Source: JASGKO01 sp049840595
GTDB taxonomy: Bacteria > Verrucomicrobiota > Verrucomicrobiia > Chthoniobacterales > Chthoniobacteraceae
Reading direction: 5' to 3'
Assembly (NCBI GenBank): GCA_049840595.1
Contig: JASGKO010000042.1
Span: forward strand, 186,001 to 250,000
DNA: 64,000 nucleotides
Part shown: one piece after another, positions 44,961 to 53,232 of the stretch
Layout: each line of letters begins with the position of its first letter
How positions within the stretch are numbered: the stretch's first letter is position 1
Notes under the pieces: generated by a model
What the model saw: the letters and a program-made list of their open reading frames with translations, nothing else
Database searches by the model: none
Told to the model about the DNA's origin: nothing
Position numbers and translations under genes: made by a program

Positions 44961-45614
44961 ATGGACACCTCATCATCGGACTCACCTGATTCAGCGGGAA
45001 TTTTCGCAGCAGCATTGTCATTATGGCTGGAGTGCGAGCGGCTTCAGAAGGAAAAGAGCAAACCTTTCGAAAATGGATATGCAAATGGCAGAGATCAATT
45101 GATGCGCGACATGATGGCTGCAGCACAATTGTTTGAAAGCTGGGCCTGTAAACATGTATATTTCGATGAGCTAAACGAAGTTTGGCCTTACCTGTTGGAA
45201 GAACACTTCGGCCCGGTATGTCTGGCAGAGATGCCGTTGGAAACAATCGGTGAATTTAATCAGCAAAGCTGTATGGAAGTGGCTATAGCACTGAAAATTC
45301 CGCTACGACTAGATTCAGGATTGATCTTTCCGATAAATTTACAGGCGAACGTCGGCGACTCGCAAATGGCATTCCGTAAATTAAGGATTTGCACGGTACG
45401 CACATTTATCGAAGACGGCTCTGTCGAGTGCTTTTGCTGGCATGATGTAAATGATGGTGAATGGAGCACACCGTATTATGGTGTGTATGGAATAGATGGG
45501 GACGACAGCGTGGAGCATATCGCTGACCGGAACAGCTACCTCTCAGCAGTTTCGCTGGCCCAAAAGTTGTCTCCCAGCATTGATTTTCCGATGCATGTCA
45601 TCGGAGGAATTTAG
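44961..45614 (+). CDS. Hypothetical protein
   Basis: The product has 217 residues, acidic, without signal or membrane segments. Its start is divergent from the DUF3883 gene with a 97-base gap. Segments such as WPYLLEEHFGPVCLAEMPLE and CFCWHDVNDGEWSTPYYGVY are not recognised. It lies between restriction-related genes and shares their AT-rich composition. Confidence 0.6.
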   Translation: MDTSSSDSPDSAGIFAAALSLWLECERLQKEKSKPFENGYANGRDQLMRDMMAAAQLFESWACKHVYFDELNEVWPYLLEEHFGPVCLAEMPLETIGEFNQQSCMEVAIALKIPLRLDSGLIFPINLQANVGDSQMAFRKLRICTVRTFIEDGSVECFCWHDVNDGEWSTPYYGVYGIDGDDSVEHIADRNSYLSAVSLAQKLSPSIDFPMHVIGGI

Positions 45615-45637
45615 CTCGCAAATGTAACTCAACAATT

Positions 45638-46114
45638 ATGCCCGACGTTTTCACCAAAGCGAAACGAAGTGTGGTCATGGCGGCGATTCGGTCGTGGGGG
45701 AACAAGGATACAGAGTTGCGGATGGTAGCGTTGTTTCGACTGAGCGGGATCAAGGGATGGCGGCGGCATCTGCGATTGCGGATTGCGGAGACTGGACCGC
45801 GGAAAAAGGAGACGACGGTGAGGCTGCGACCGGTGAGTGTGGATTTCGTATTTCCAAAACCACGGGTGGCGGTGTTTGTGGATGGGTGTTTCTGGCACGG
45901 ATGCCCGAAGCATGCGACGAAACCGAAGCAGAATGCGACCTTCTGGCAGACGAAGCTGACGCGGAATCGTGAGCGGGATTTGGAGGTGACGAAGGCGCTG
46001 CGCAAAGCGGGCTGGCGCGTGGTGCGGGTGTGGGAATGCGATCTGGCGAAGGAGAAGACCTGGCCGCGAGTGACGAAGCGGATTCAATACGCCCTCACGC
46101 GGGCGCTCGCGTAG
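45638..46114 (+). CDS. vsr: Vsr-type very short patch mismatch endonuclease
   Basis: The product has 158 residues, the usual Vsr size. Signatures are RSWGNKDTELRMVALFRLSG, VDFVFPKPRVAVFVDGCFWH (catalytic Asp of VDFVF and the His of WHGCP) and KQNATFWQTKLTRNRERDLE. Vsr nicks T:G mismatches that arise when a methylated cytosine deaminates, so it normally accompanies a Dcm-type C5 methyltransferase. No methyltransferase is adjacent; the nearest in the window is at 5111-6425 on the element. No frame break is seen. Confidence 0.93.
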   Translation: MPDVFTKAKRSVVMAAIRSWGNKDTELRMVALFRLSGIKGWRRHLRLRIAETGPRKKETTVRLRPVSVDFVFPKPRVAVFVDGCFWHGCPKHATKPKQNATFWQTKLTRNRERDLEVTKALRKAGWRVVRVWECDLAKEKTWPRVTKRIQYALTRALA

Positions 46115-46214
46115 AAAGTCCGGAAGAAATTCAAATCCAACAATTCACGACAACCACCTTTTCCCAGTGACTTGGTGAGCCAGCACGCGGCTCTCAATTC
46201 TCATCCCTCAACTC

Positions 46215-47129
46215 TCAACTACGCGCCCCGCGCCCCTTGCAGCTCTCCTGCGCGGTGTGGGCGAGGGCTTCGAGGAAGACGTTCAGCGGTGGCGAGGGCT
46301 TGCCGCGCTGCCAGACGACGAGGAAATCCCAGGTGGCTTTGGCGTCCTTCAGCGGCACCATGGCGACCCCGGGGGCGGGCATGGAGTAGAGATAGGCCGG
46401 GGCGAGGGAGACCAGTCCTTTGCCGGCAATCAGGGAAAGGCCGTGCGAGAGGCTGTCCGCCACTTCGCCGAAGCGGACGCGGAACCCGGCTTTTTTGCAA
46501 AGCTGCGCGATCCAGCGGTCGCGACCGGGCATGTCGAACTCCGGCGAGCTGATAAATTGCTCGCCCCGCAGTTCGGCAAGATCGATCTCCATCCGCCCGG
46601 CGAGCGGGTGGTCGGCTGGGATCATCGCCAGCACGGGCAGCGTGACCAGCTTGCGCGTGTAAAAATCGCGGCGCGCGCCGCAGCCCTCCTGTCCGATCAC
46701 GGCGACGTCGAGCTCGCCCTTGCCGAGGCACTCAAGCTGCTCGCCCGGTGAGAGGTCGAGCAGCTTCACCTCCATTTTCGGATGCGCCTGGCGCAGGGCG
46801 ACCAGGGCCGGGTTCAGGTAAATTTGCGCGGCGGAGGCGATGTAGCCGATCCGCAGTTGTTCGCGCTCCCCACGGGCCATCCGCCGGGTCTCCGCCAGCG
46901 CGGTATCGTAGGCAGCGAGGACGCCCTGCATGCGCTTCGCCAGCGTGTGGCCGAGGTCGGTCGGCTTCACCCCCGCCGGGGTGCGCTCGAAAAGGCGGCC
47001 GCCCACTTCCTCCTCCAGCGCCTGCATCTGCCGGGTGAGCGCGGGCTGGGACAGGCGCAGGCGGGTGGCCGCCCGGTTGAGGCTGCCCTCTTCAATCACC
47101 ACCAGAAACGCGCGCAAAGGTGCCAGCAT
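46215..47129 (-). CDS. LysR-family transcriptional regulator
   Basis: The product has 304 residues. The N-terminal winged HTH is clear (LRAFLVVIEEGSLNRAATRL, RLSQPALTRQMQALEEEVGG, RLFERTPAGVKPTDLG) and the effector domain follows (REQLRIGYIASAAQIYLNPA). It may control the doxX-mhqO-mhqD-like operon downstream across one intervening gene, where an inverted repeat with T-N11-A character lies. Confidence 0.92.
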   Translation of the reverse strand: MLAPLRAFLVVIEEGSLNRAATRLRLSQPALTRQMQALEEEVGGRLFERTPAGVKPTDLGHTLAKRMQGVLAAYDTALAETRRMARGEREQLRIGYIASAAQIYLNPALVALRQAHPKMEVKLLDLSPGEQLECLGKGELDVAVIGQEGCGARRDFYTRKLVTLPVLAMIPADHPLAGRMEIDLAELRGEQFISSPEFDMPGRDRWIAQLCKKAGFRVRFGEVADSLSHGLSLIAGKGLVSLAPAYLYSMPAPGVAMVPLKDAKATWDFLVVWQRGKPSPPLNVFLEALAHTAQESCKGRGARS

Positions 47130-47144
47130 CGGAGGGCGGCTGCG

Positions 47145-47669
47145 TCAAAAATTCGGAGTGAGCTGCAGGAGCGAACCCTTGATGTAAGTCGCCGTGCTGT
47201 TGTAGGTCCCGAAGGCAATGAACGAGGCCGGGGAATGGACTTTCCCATCTTGCGTGAAGGAGGAATACGTCACCGTGCCCACGAGGTAGCCATCCAGCAT
47301 CATGCAGGTATCCGCCCCGGTATAGTTCCCGGAGGCCTTGCCGCTGGTATACCACGATACGTTGCCGCTGGAGCCCCAGGTAAAGATCGTCCCATAAATC
47401 GTATTGTGATCCGCGCTCGCGAGCACGTAGCTATTCGTCGTGAGGTCGGTAAGGATCTTCGTCTGGCTGGCCAGGCTGGCCTTTTGACCAAAGAGCTTGA
47501 GCAGATTCGGAATCGTCAACGCTTCGCTGACGGTGGTGTTGCTTCCGGAGTTCATCTTGATCGTTCCCGAGAACGTGACGGAACCCGCCTGGAACGTGTC
47601 TGCCGGGGCCGAAGCGGCCAGCAGGCTGAAAAACGCAGCGATGATGAGAGGGAGTCCTGGAGTTTTCAT
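47145..47669 (-). CDS. Secreted hypothetical protein (paralogue of 52471-52992)
   Basis: The product has 174 residues with a signal peptide (LPLIIAAFFSLLAASAPADT). It is rich in Thr/Ser/Gly strands (VTFSGTIKMNSGSNTTVSEA; YVLASADHNTIYGTIFTWGS; FIAFGTYNSTATYIKGSLLQ). Organisation and motifs repeat in the protein encoded at 52471-52992: signal, 'TGTI' strand, 'LLKL', 'VLAS.D.NT.Y', 'A.GTYN..T'. Function unknown. It is transcribed in the same direction as the LysR gene, which starts 15 bases after its stop. Confidence 0.6.
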   Translation of the reverse strand: MKTPGLPLIIAAFFSLLAASAPADTFQAGSVTFSGTIKMNSGSNTTVSEALTIPNLLKLFGQKASLASQTKILTDLTTNSYVLASADHNTIYGTIFTWGSSGNVSWYTSGKASGNYTGADTCMMLDGYLVGTVTYSSFTQDGKVHSPASFIAFGTYNSTATYIKGSLLQLTPNF

Positions 47670-47722
47670 ACGCCCCGCAGTCTGGCAGATCGACGGCCAA
47701 ATGTCGCGCCTAAAAACATTAT

Positions 47723-47743
47723 GTTATGCGATTTTTGCATAAC
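47723..47743. promoter_or_regulatory. LysR-type inverted repeat upstream of doxX
   Basis: GTTATGC-GATTTTT-GCATAAC is perfect, with 7-base arms and an AT-rich 7-base spacer, fitting a T-N11-A site. It lies between the divergent genes at 47669 and 47822. Confidence 0.65.
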
Positions 47744-47821
47744 GGCAATCAAAACCCGGCATTACCCGGCGCGGCGGGACGGCCTTACGATGGGTGCAAC
47801 AACCAAACCAAACATCCAACT

Positions 47822-48283
47822 ATGAAAGCACTCACCCTTCTCACCAAGACTCCCAACGATCTCGCCGCTCTCGTCGCCCGGCTCACCCTCGGCGTCGTCT
47901 TCTTCCCGCACGGCGCGCAAAAGGTGCTCGGCTGGTTCGGCGGCTACGGCTTCACCGGCACCATGGGCTTCTTCACCGGCACGATGCACATCCCGGCGGT
48001 CTTCGCCTTCCTCGCGATCGCGGCGGAATTTGCGGGCTCGCTCGGGCTGATCACCGGCCTCTTCACTCGCGTGGCCGCCTTCGGCCTCCTGTCCAACATG
48101 GTCGTCGCCATCGCCACCGTGCATGGAGCCAATGGCTTCTTCATGAACTGGTATGGCAACCAGAAGGGCGAAGGCTACGAATACCACCTGCTGGTGATCG
48201 GCCTCGCGGTTGCGCTCATCATCCGCGGCGGCGGCCTCTTCTCCGCCGATGCGGCGATCAGTAAAGCCACCGCCACGAAATAA
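47822..48283 (+). CDS. DoxX-family membrane protein (MhqP-like)
   Basis: The product has 153 residues with four hydrophobic helices: ALVARLTLGVVFFPHGAQKV, IPAVFAFLAIAAEFAGSLGL, RVAAFGLLSNMVVAIATVHG and EYHLLVIGLAVALIIRGGGL. The HGAQKVLGWFGG signature is DoxX. In Bacillus the quinone-stress operon mhqNOP has such a gene next to the ring-cleaving dioxygenase; the same pairing is seen here. It is the first gene of a three-gene operon. Confidence 0.88.
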   Translation: MKALTLLTKTPNDLAALVARLTLGVVFFPHGAQKVLGWFGGYGFTGTMGFFTGTMHIPAVFAFLAIAAEFAGSLGLITGLFTRVAAFGLLSNMVVAIATVHGANGFFMNWYGNQKGEGYEYHLLVIGLAVALIIRGGGLFSADAAISKATATK

Positions 48284-48328
48284 CTTCTGCAACGATCTTT
48301 TAATTCCTAACTTTTCATTTTTAACTTT

Positions 48329-49288
48329 ATGGACACTCCTACTTTGCATGGACTGCATCACGTGTCCGCGTTCACTGCGGACGCCGCCTCGAATCTCGAC
48401 TTCTACACCCGCGTGCTCGGCATGCGCCTGGTGAAGAAGACGGTGAACCAGGATGACACCTCCGTTTATCACTTGTTTTACGCCGATGCCGAGGGCAGCC
48501 CCGGCACCGAACTCACCTTCTTTGAGTGGAAGCACGTCCCCTCCGCCCGCGAGGGCGTGGGCACGATCAGCGAGACCGCCCTGCGGGTCGCTGGGGACGC
48601 CACCACGCTGGAGAAATGGGCCGACTGGTTCAAGCAACAGGACGTGACCCATGGCGACCTCGAAGCCGCCGTCGGCACGCATCTGCCCAGCCTCCCGTTT
48701 CAGGATCACGAAGGCCAGCGCCTGCGCCTCGTCGCGGAGCCCCGCGCAACCGCGGGCGAGCTTCGCCCCTGGCGTGGCAGCCCGCTCGGGCTGGAAAATG
48801 CGGTGGTCGGCCTGAGCGCGGTCACGCTCACCGTGGACCAACCCGCCGAAACGGCGGAGTGGCTCACCCGCGTGCTCGGCTTCAAAGCGAACCCGCAGGA
48901 TTCCACCCTGCTGGAGCTCGGCGCGGGCGGCCCGAACCGTCAGCTCCGGCTCGCCGCCTCCAAAGTGCGCGGCACCGGCGGCGCGGGCGGCGTCCATCAC
49001 GTCGCCTGGGCGGTGACGGATGTGAACGCGCAAGCCGCATGGCTCAAGCATCTCGCCGCGAACCAGGTGATGAACTCCGGCCTGATCGACCGGCATTACT
49101 TCCAGTCGGTCTATTTCCGGATCCCCGGCGGCATCCTGTTCGAGCTCGCGACCAACGGTCCCGGCTTCACCGCCGATGGCGAGCCCATGGAAACCCTCGG
49201 TGAAAAGCTCTCCCTGCCTCCATTCCTGGAGAAGCAGCGGGCCAGCATCGAGTCCCATCTCGCGCCGTTGGAATCCAGCGTAAACTAA
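48329..49288 (+). CDS. mhqO: VOC ring-cleaving dioxygenase (MhqO-like)
   Basis: The product has 319 residues, two tandem glyoxalase/VOC modules. Metal-binding positions are LHGLHHVSAFTADAASNLDF (His), GAGGVHHVAWAVTDVNAQAA (His) and FRIPGGILFELATNGPGFTA (Glu). It resembles MhqO, which degrades hydroquinones and similar electrophiles. It lies 45 bases after doxX and before an MhqD-like esterase gene, so a quinone/electrophile detoxification operon is likely. Confidence 0.9.
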   Translation: MDTPTLHGLHHVSAFTADAASNLDFYTRVLGMRLVKKTVNQDDTSVYHLFYADAEGSPGTELTFFEWKHVPSAREGVGTISETALRVAGDATTLEKWADWFKQQDVTHGDLEAAVGTHLPSLPFQDHEGQRLRLVAEPRATAGELRPWRGSPLGLENAVVGLSAVTLTVDQPAETAEWLTRVLGFKANPQDSTLLELGAGGPNRQLRLAASKVRGTGGAGGVHHVAWAVTDVNAQAAWLKHLAANQVMNSGLIDRHYFQSVYFRIPGGILFELATNGPGFTADGEPMETLGEKLSLPPFLEKQRASIESHLAPLESSVN

Positions 49289-49311
49289 CGCATTCAATCC
49301 CATTAAAACGA

Positions 49312-49404
49312 GCCAGCTAAATACGCTAAATAAACGAAAAGAACAGATCGCCTAAGTGCGTCAAATTCCAATTCCTTTTCGTCCTTTTCGAGTATTTAGC
49401 TGGC
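49312..49404. repeat. Inverted repeat pair between mhqO-like and mhqD-like genes
   Basis: GCCAGCTAAATAC (49312-49324) and GTATTTAGCTGGC (49392-49404) are perfectly complementary, with CGAAAAG/CTTTTCG repeats inside. It belongs in style to the dispersed repeats of the window. Confidence 0.6.
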
Positions 49405-49418
49405 CATCTCCTCTTCCG

Positions 49419-50045
49419 ATGAACTCGACCCAAAATCTCAATTTCATTCACCGCTATACTCCCGGTGAGGCTGGCGCTCCGGTGCTGTTGCTCCTGCACG
49501 GCACCGGCGGCACGGAAAACGATCTGCTCCAGCTCGGGCACTCACTGCTCCCGCAGGCCGCGCTGCTCAGCCCGCGCGGCAAGACGCTGGAGAACGGCAT
49601 GCCCCGCTTTTTCCGCCGCCTCGCGGAAGGCGTCTTCGATGAGGCCGACCTCATCACCCGCACCCACGAGCTCGCCGATTTCGTGGCCGCCGCCGCGAAG
49701 GAATACACCCTCGAAGGCCGCAAAGTAATCGCGCTCGGCTACTCCAACGGTGCCAACATCGCCGCCAGCACCCTCCTGCTCCGCCCCGGCACGCTCGACG
49801 GCGCCATCCTGCTCCGTTCCATGACCCCGCTCGTACCGAAAGAGCCGCCCACCCTCACCGACGTCCCCATCCTCATGGCCTCGGGCACCCACGATCCGAT
49901 CGTGCCTGTGAAATCCGTCGAGAACCTCGCCGCCATGCTCCGCAAAGCGGGCGCGGATGTGGATCTGCACTGGGCCGAAGCCGGTCACAACCTCACTTCA
50001 CCCGAACTCGCGCAGGCGCAGCAGTGGTTGCAACGATTGGTCTGA
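49419..50045 (+). CDS. mhqD: MhqD-like carboxylesterase (alpha/beta hydrolase)
   Basis: The product has 208 residues from ATG 49419 (the longer in-frame start runs into the inverted repeat). The alpha/beta-hydrolase triad is visible: nucleophile in KVIALGYSNGANIAAS (GYSNG), Asp in LMASGTHDPIVPV and His in WAEAGHNLTSPE. The LLLHGTGG oxyanion motif lies near the N-terminus. In Bacillus, mhqED is co-regulated with mhqNOP in quinone stress; here it ends the operon. Confidence 0.87.
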   Translation: MNSTQNLNFIHRYTPGEAGAPVLLLLHGTGGTENDLLQLGHSLLPQAALLSPRGKTLENGMPRFFRRLAEGVFDEADLITRTHELADFVAAAAKEYTLEGRKVIALGYSNGANIAASTLLLRPGTLDGAILLRSMTPLVPKEPPTLTDVPILMASGTHDPIVPVKSVENLAAMLRKAGADVDLHWAEAGHNLTSPELAQAQQWLQRLV

Positions 50046-50088
50046 TCCAGATCTCCGTCGCGCTCCGCCGATTGGGCAGCCCCGGCGG

Positions 50089-50293
50089 GGCGTCGGAGAT
50101 AAGCCGGTGGTGAAAACCACCGGTATCCAACCGTTAACAAAAAGCATGCGTCCCGGAGGGCCGCTGGAAAATGGGAACGCGCGCTGCATGCGACCGTCAC
50201 TTCCCGCGGCCCTCCGGGACGCAGAGATTTTTTGCGAGGACGCCTTTCCGGTGGTTCTCGCTCCGCTTCACCACCGGCTTATCTCCGGCGTCC
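50089..50293. repeat. Nested long inverted repeats
   Basis: The outer pair GCGTCGGAGATAAGCCGGTG (about 50090-50114) faces CACCGGCTTATCTCCGGCGT (about 50267-50292); the inner pair CGTCCCGGAGGGCCGC (about 50149-50165) faces GCGGCCCTCCGGGACG (about 50205-50221). There is no gene in 50046-50360. Confidence 0.65.
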
Positions 50294-50360
50294 CTCCGGG
50301 ACTTTCAGAAACCTGGAGGCGGGTTCGCCCAATCCCACTGGTAACTTTGAAAAAGACCAC

Positions 50361-50778
50361 TCAATCATCAAAACCGCATTCTTTTGGCGTATCATTCTCG
50401 AAATTTACTCTCCAAATGAGATCATCATTTCCATTGGCTAAAAGTTCCAACGCATAGCTTTCCGGTTGATCCTCCCACAGCATCTCGATGGCGAAAACTT
50501 CCAGCTTAACCGCACGGAGCTTCGGGCTCGTTAAGACGAATAAATTCGAACCCGTCTTGAATCACAACCTCCAGCCGGTCGCAAAGCGCTTTCAAACCGA
50601 GCAGTAAAGCCGCGTCAGGGGCGATTTCTGAGCCACCGAGGTAAACCCGGATGGGCCGCCCACCGTATTCCAATGAACCATTCCAAATCTGGCTTTCGAG
50701 CGTAAATTTGCCCAGTTCCTTATCTTGAAATTCGATTACCGGCTTTGCCGCAAACCACTTTTTCAACCATGCAAGCAT
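50361..50778 (-). CDS. Hypothetical protein, one frame break
   Basis: The first frame gives MLAWLKKWFAAKPVIEFQDK and VIQDGFEFIRLNE. After a break near 50520 it continues as PKLRAVKLEVFAIEMLWEDQ and PESYALELLANGNDDLIWRV to TPKECGFDD. Total about 138 residues with coherent alternating strands. The family is not recognised. A 56-residue gene lies just upstream on the same strand. Confidence 0.55.
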
Positions 50779-50802
50779 CGCGAAAGGTTACCTCTTCCCT
50801 TA

Positions 50803-50973
50803 TTATTGCTCAACCGAGCTTTCGTTCGCAATGCCCAAAGCCATCTCCTCCTTCAAAGCAGCGAGCCGTCGTTGCTTGAACCCATCCGACTCAATCCACC
50901 AGCGAAAGAGTTCGTAGCGCTCATCAGCACCAAGCTGCGTCGCTGCTTCCTTGATTTTTTCGACAGCCGTCAT
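50803..50973 (-). CDS. Small protein, addiction-module-component-like
   Basis: The 56-residue frame starts at ATG 50973: MTAVEKIKEAATQLGADERY, ELFRWWIESDGFKQRRLAAL, KEEMALGIANESSVEQ. The two-helix layout resembles small antitoxin or 'addiction module component' proteins, but no toxin gene is clearly next to it. The hypothetical protein gene starts 25 bases downstream. Confidence 0.45.
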   Translation of the reverse strand: MTAVEKIKEAATQLGADERYELFRWWIESDGFKQRRLAALKEEMALGIANESSVEQ

Positions 50974-51030
50974 CGCGGAAAAGATACCAGTTTCTCTCGG
51001 AGACTCAACTCCAGCAATGGTCGGTTCCCC

Positions 51031-51064
51031 TCAATCTCTGCGTCTTCGCGTCTCTGCGCGAGAC
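51031..51064. repeat. Dispersed 'CTCTGCGTCTTCGCGTCTCTGCG' repeat copy
   Basis: The copy reads TCAATCTCTGCGTCTTCGCG then TCTCTGCGCGAGAC and lies just after the argG stop. Confidence 0.5.
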
Positions 51065-51078
51065 TTTTCCGGTAACGG

Positions 51079-52348
<1,270 letters not shown>

Positions 52349-52470
52349 AGGAAGTGTGAGATAAACGCCAAGCGGCGCGGACGCCAAGAAATTTTGGGTG
52401 AATTTTTGCGGAAGGTTCCCGAACCGGAAACAGATTGCCGCCCGGCGGACCATTCTCTAGAGATTTGCAG

Positions 52471-52992
52471 ATGCACTCTCTCAAATTGCTCACCCTGATT
52501 CTTGGCGTGCTTGGCCTCTCCATTTTTACCGCTCACGCGCAGGGCACGCTCAATGCCTTCCCGGTCACGATCACTGGCACGATCAGCCAGCCGGAGAATC
52601 CCTCGGCGGACCCGAGCCCCACGAAAGTCATCGCCATCACCAAGGCCAGCCTGCTCAAGCTTTCCGGAAACGACTCGGTGGCCCCTTCCAACACCGATTT
52701 TTTCGTGACCAGTGACGGCTCCGTCGTGCTCGCCAGCAAAGATCAAAATACGACCTACCTGACCGTCCTCGCCTATGGAGACGCCTTGAGCTGGAACCCC
52801 AGCAAAAAGAAGACCATCGGCGGAGGCAGCGTCTCTCTGCTCGATTCCAACCTCGGCGGAACGGCCACCTACACCCAAATTTCCGCTGGAAAATACGAGA
52901 CGGAGACGGACCAGATCGCCGCTTACGGCACTTATAACGGGGTCACGACGACGCTCCGGGCCACCTTCATCGTCAAATCTCCGCTTCAATAA
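52471..52992 (+). CDS. Secreted hypothetical protein (paralogue of 47145-47669)
   Basis: The product has 173 residues from ATG 52471 (HSLKLLTLILGVLGLSIFTA signal). The mature part has ITKASLLKLSGNDSVAPSNT, VVLASKDQNTTYLTVLAYGD and IAAYGTYNGVTTTLRATFIV, matching the protein at 47145-47669. Divergent from argG. Function unknown; a Verrucomicrobiota-type secreted beta protein. Confidence 0.62.
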   Translation: MHSLKLLTLILGVLGLSIFTAHAQGTLNAFPVTITGTISQPENPSADPSPTKVIAITKASLLKLSGNDSVAPSNTDFFVTSDGSVVLASKDQNTTYLTVLAYGDALSWNPSKKKTIGGGSVSLLDSNLGGTATYTQISAGKYETETDQIAAYGTYNGVTTTLRATFIVKSPLQ

Positions 52993-53232
52993 CGGGCATC
53001 CACGGAATCCCGGACGGAGGACTGGAGCCCTCGTCTTTCATTTTTGCATCCGCTGCGAGCCGGGAGGCGAACTGTAGATAGGCAAGGTTAACTCCATTGG
53101 TCCCGAGAGATTCGGAATTGGCTGCCTGAGAGCAAGAAACAATGGGAGCCGACCTTGCCGCTTTTTTTGTATTTGCCTCCGCAGTTGCGACGGGGATTCG
53201 CCCTTTTGCACCGGCTGCTTCGAAAAAGTCGG

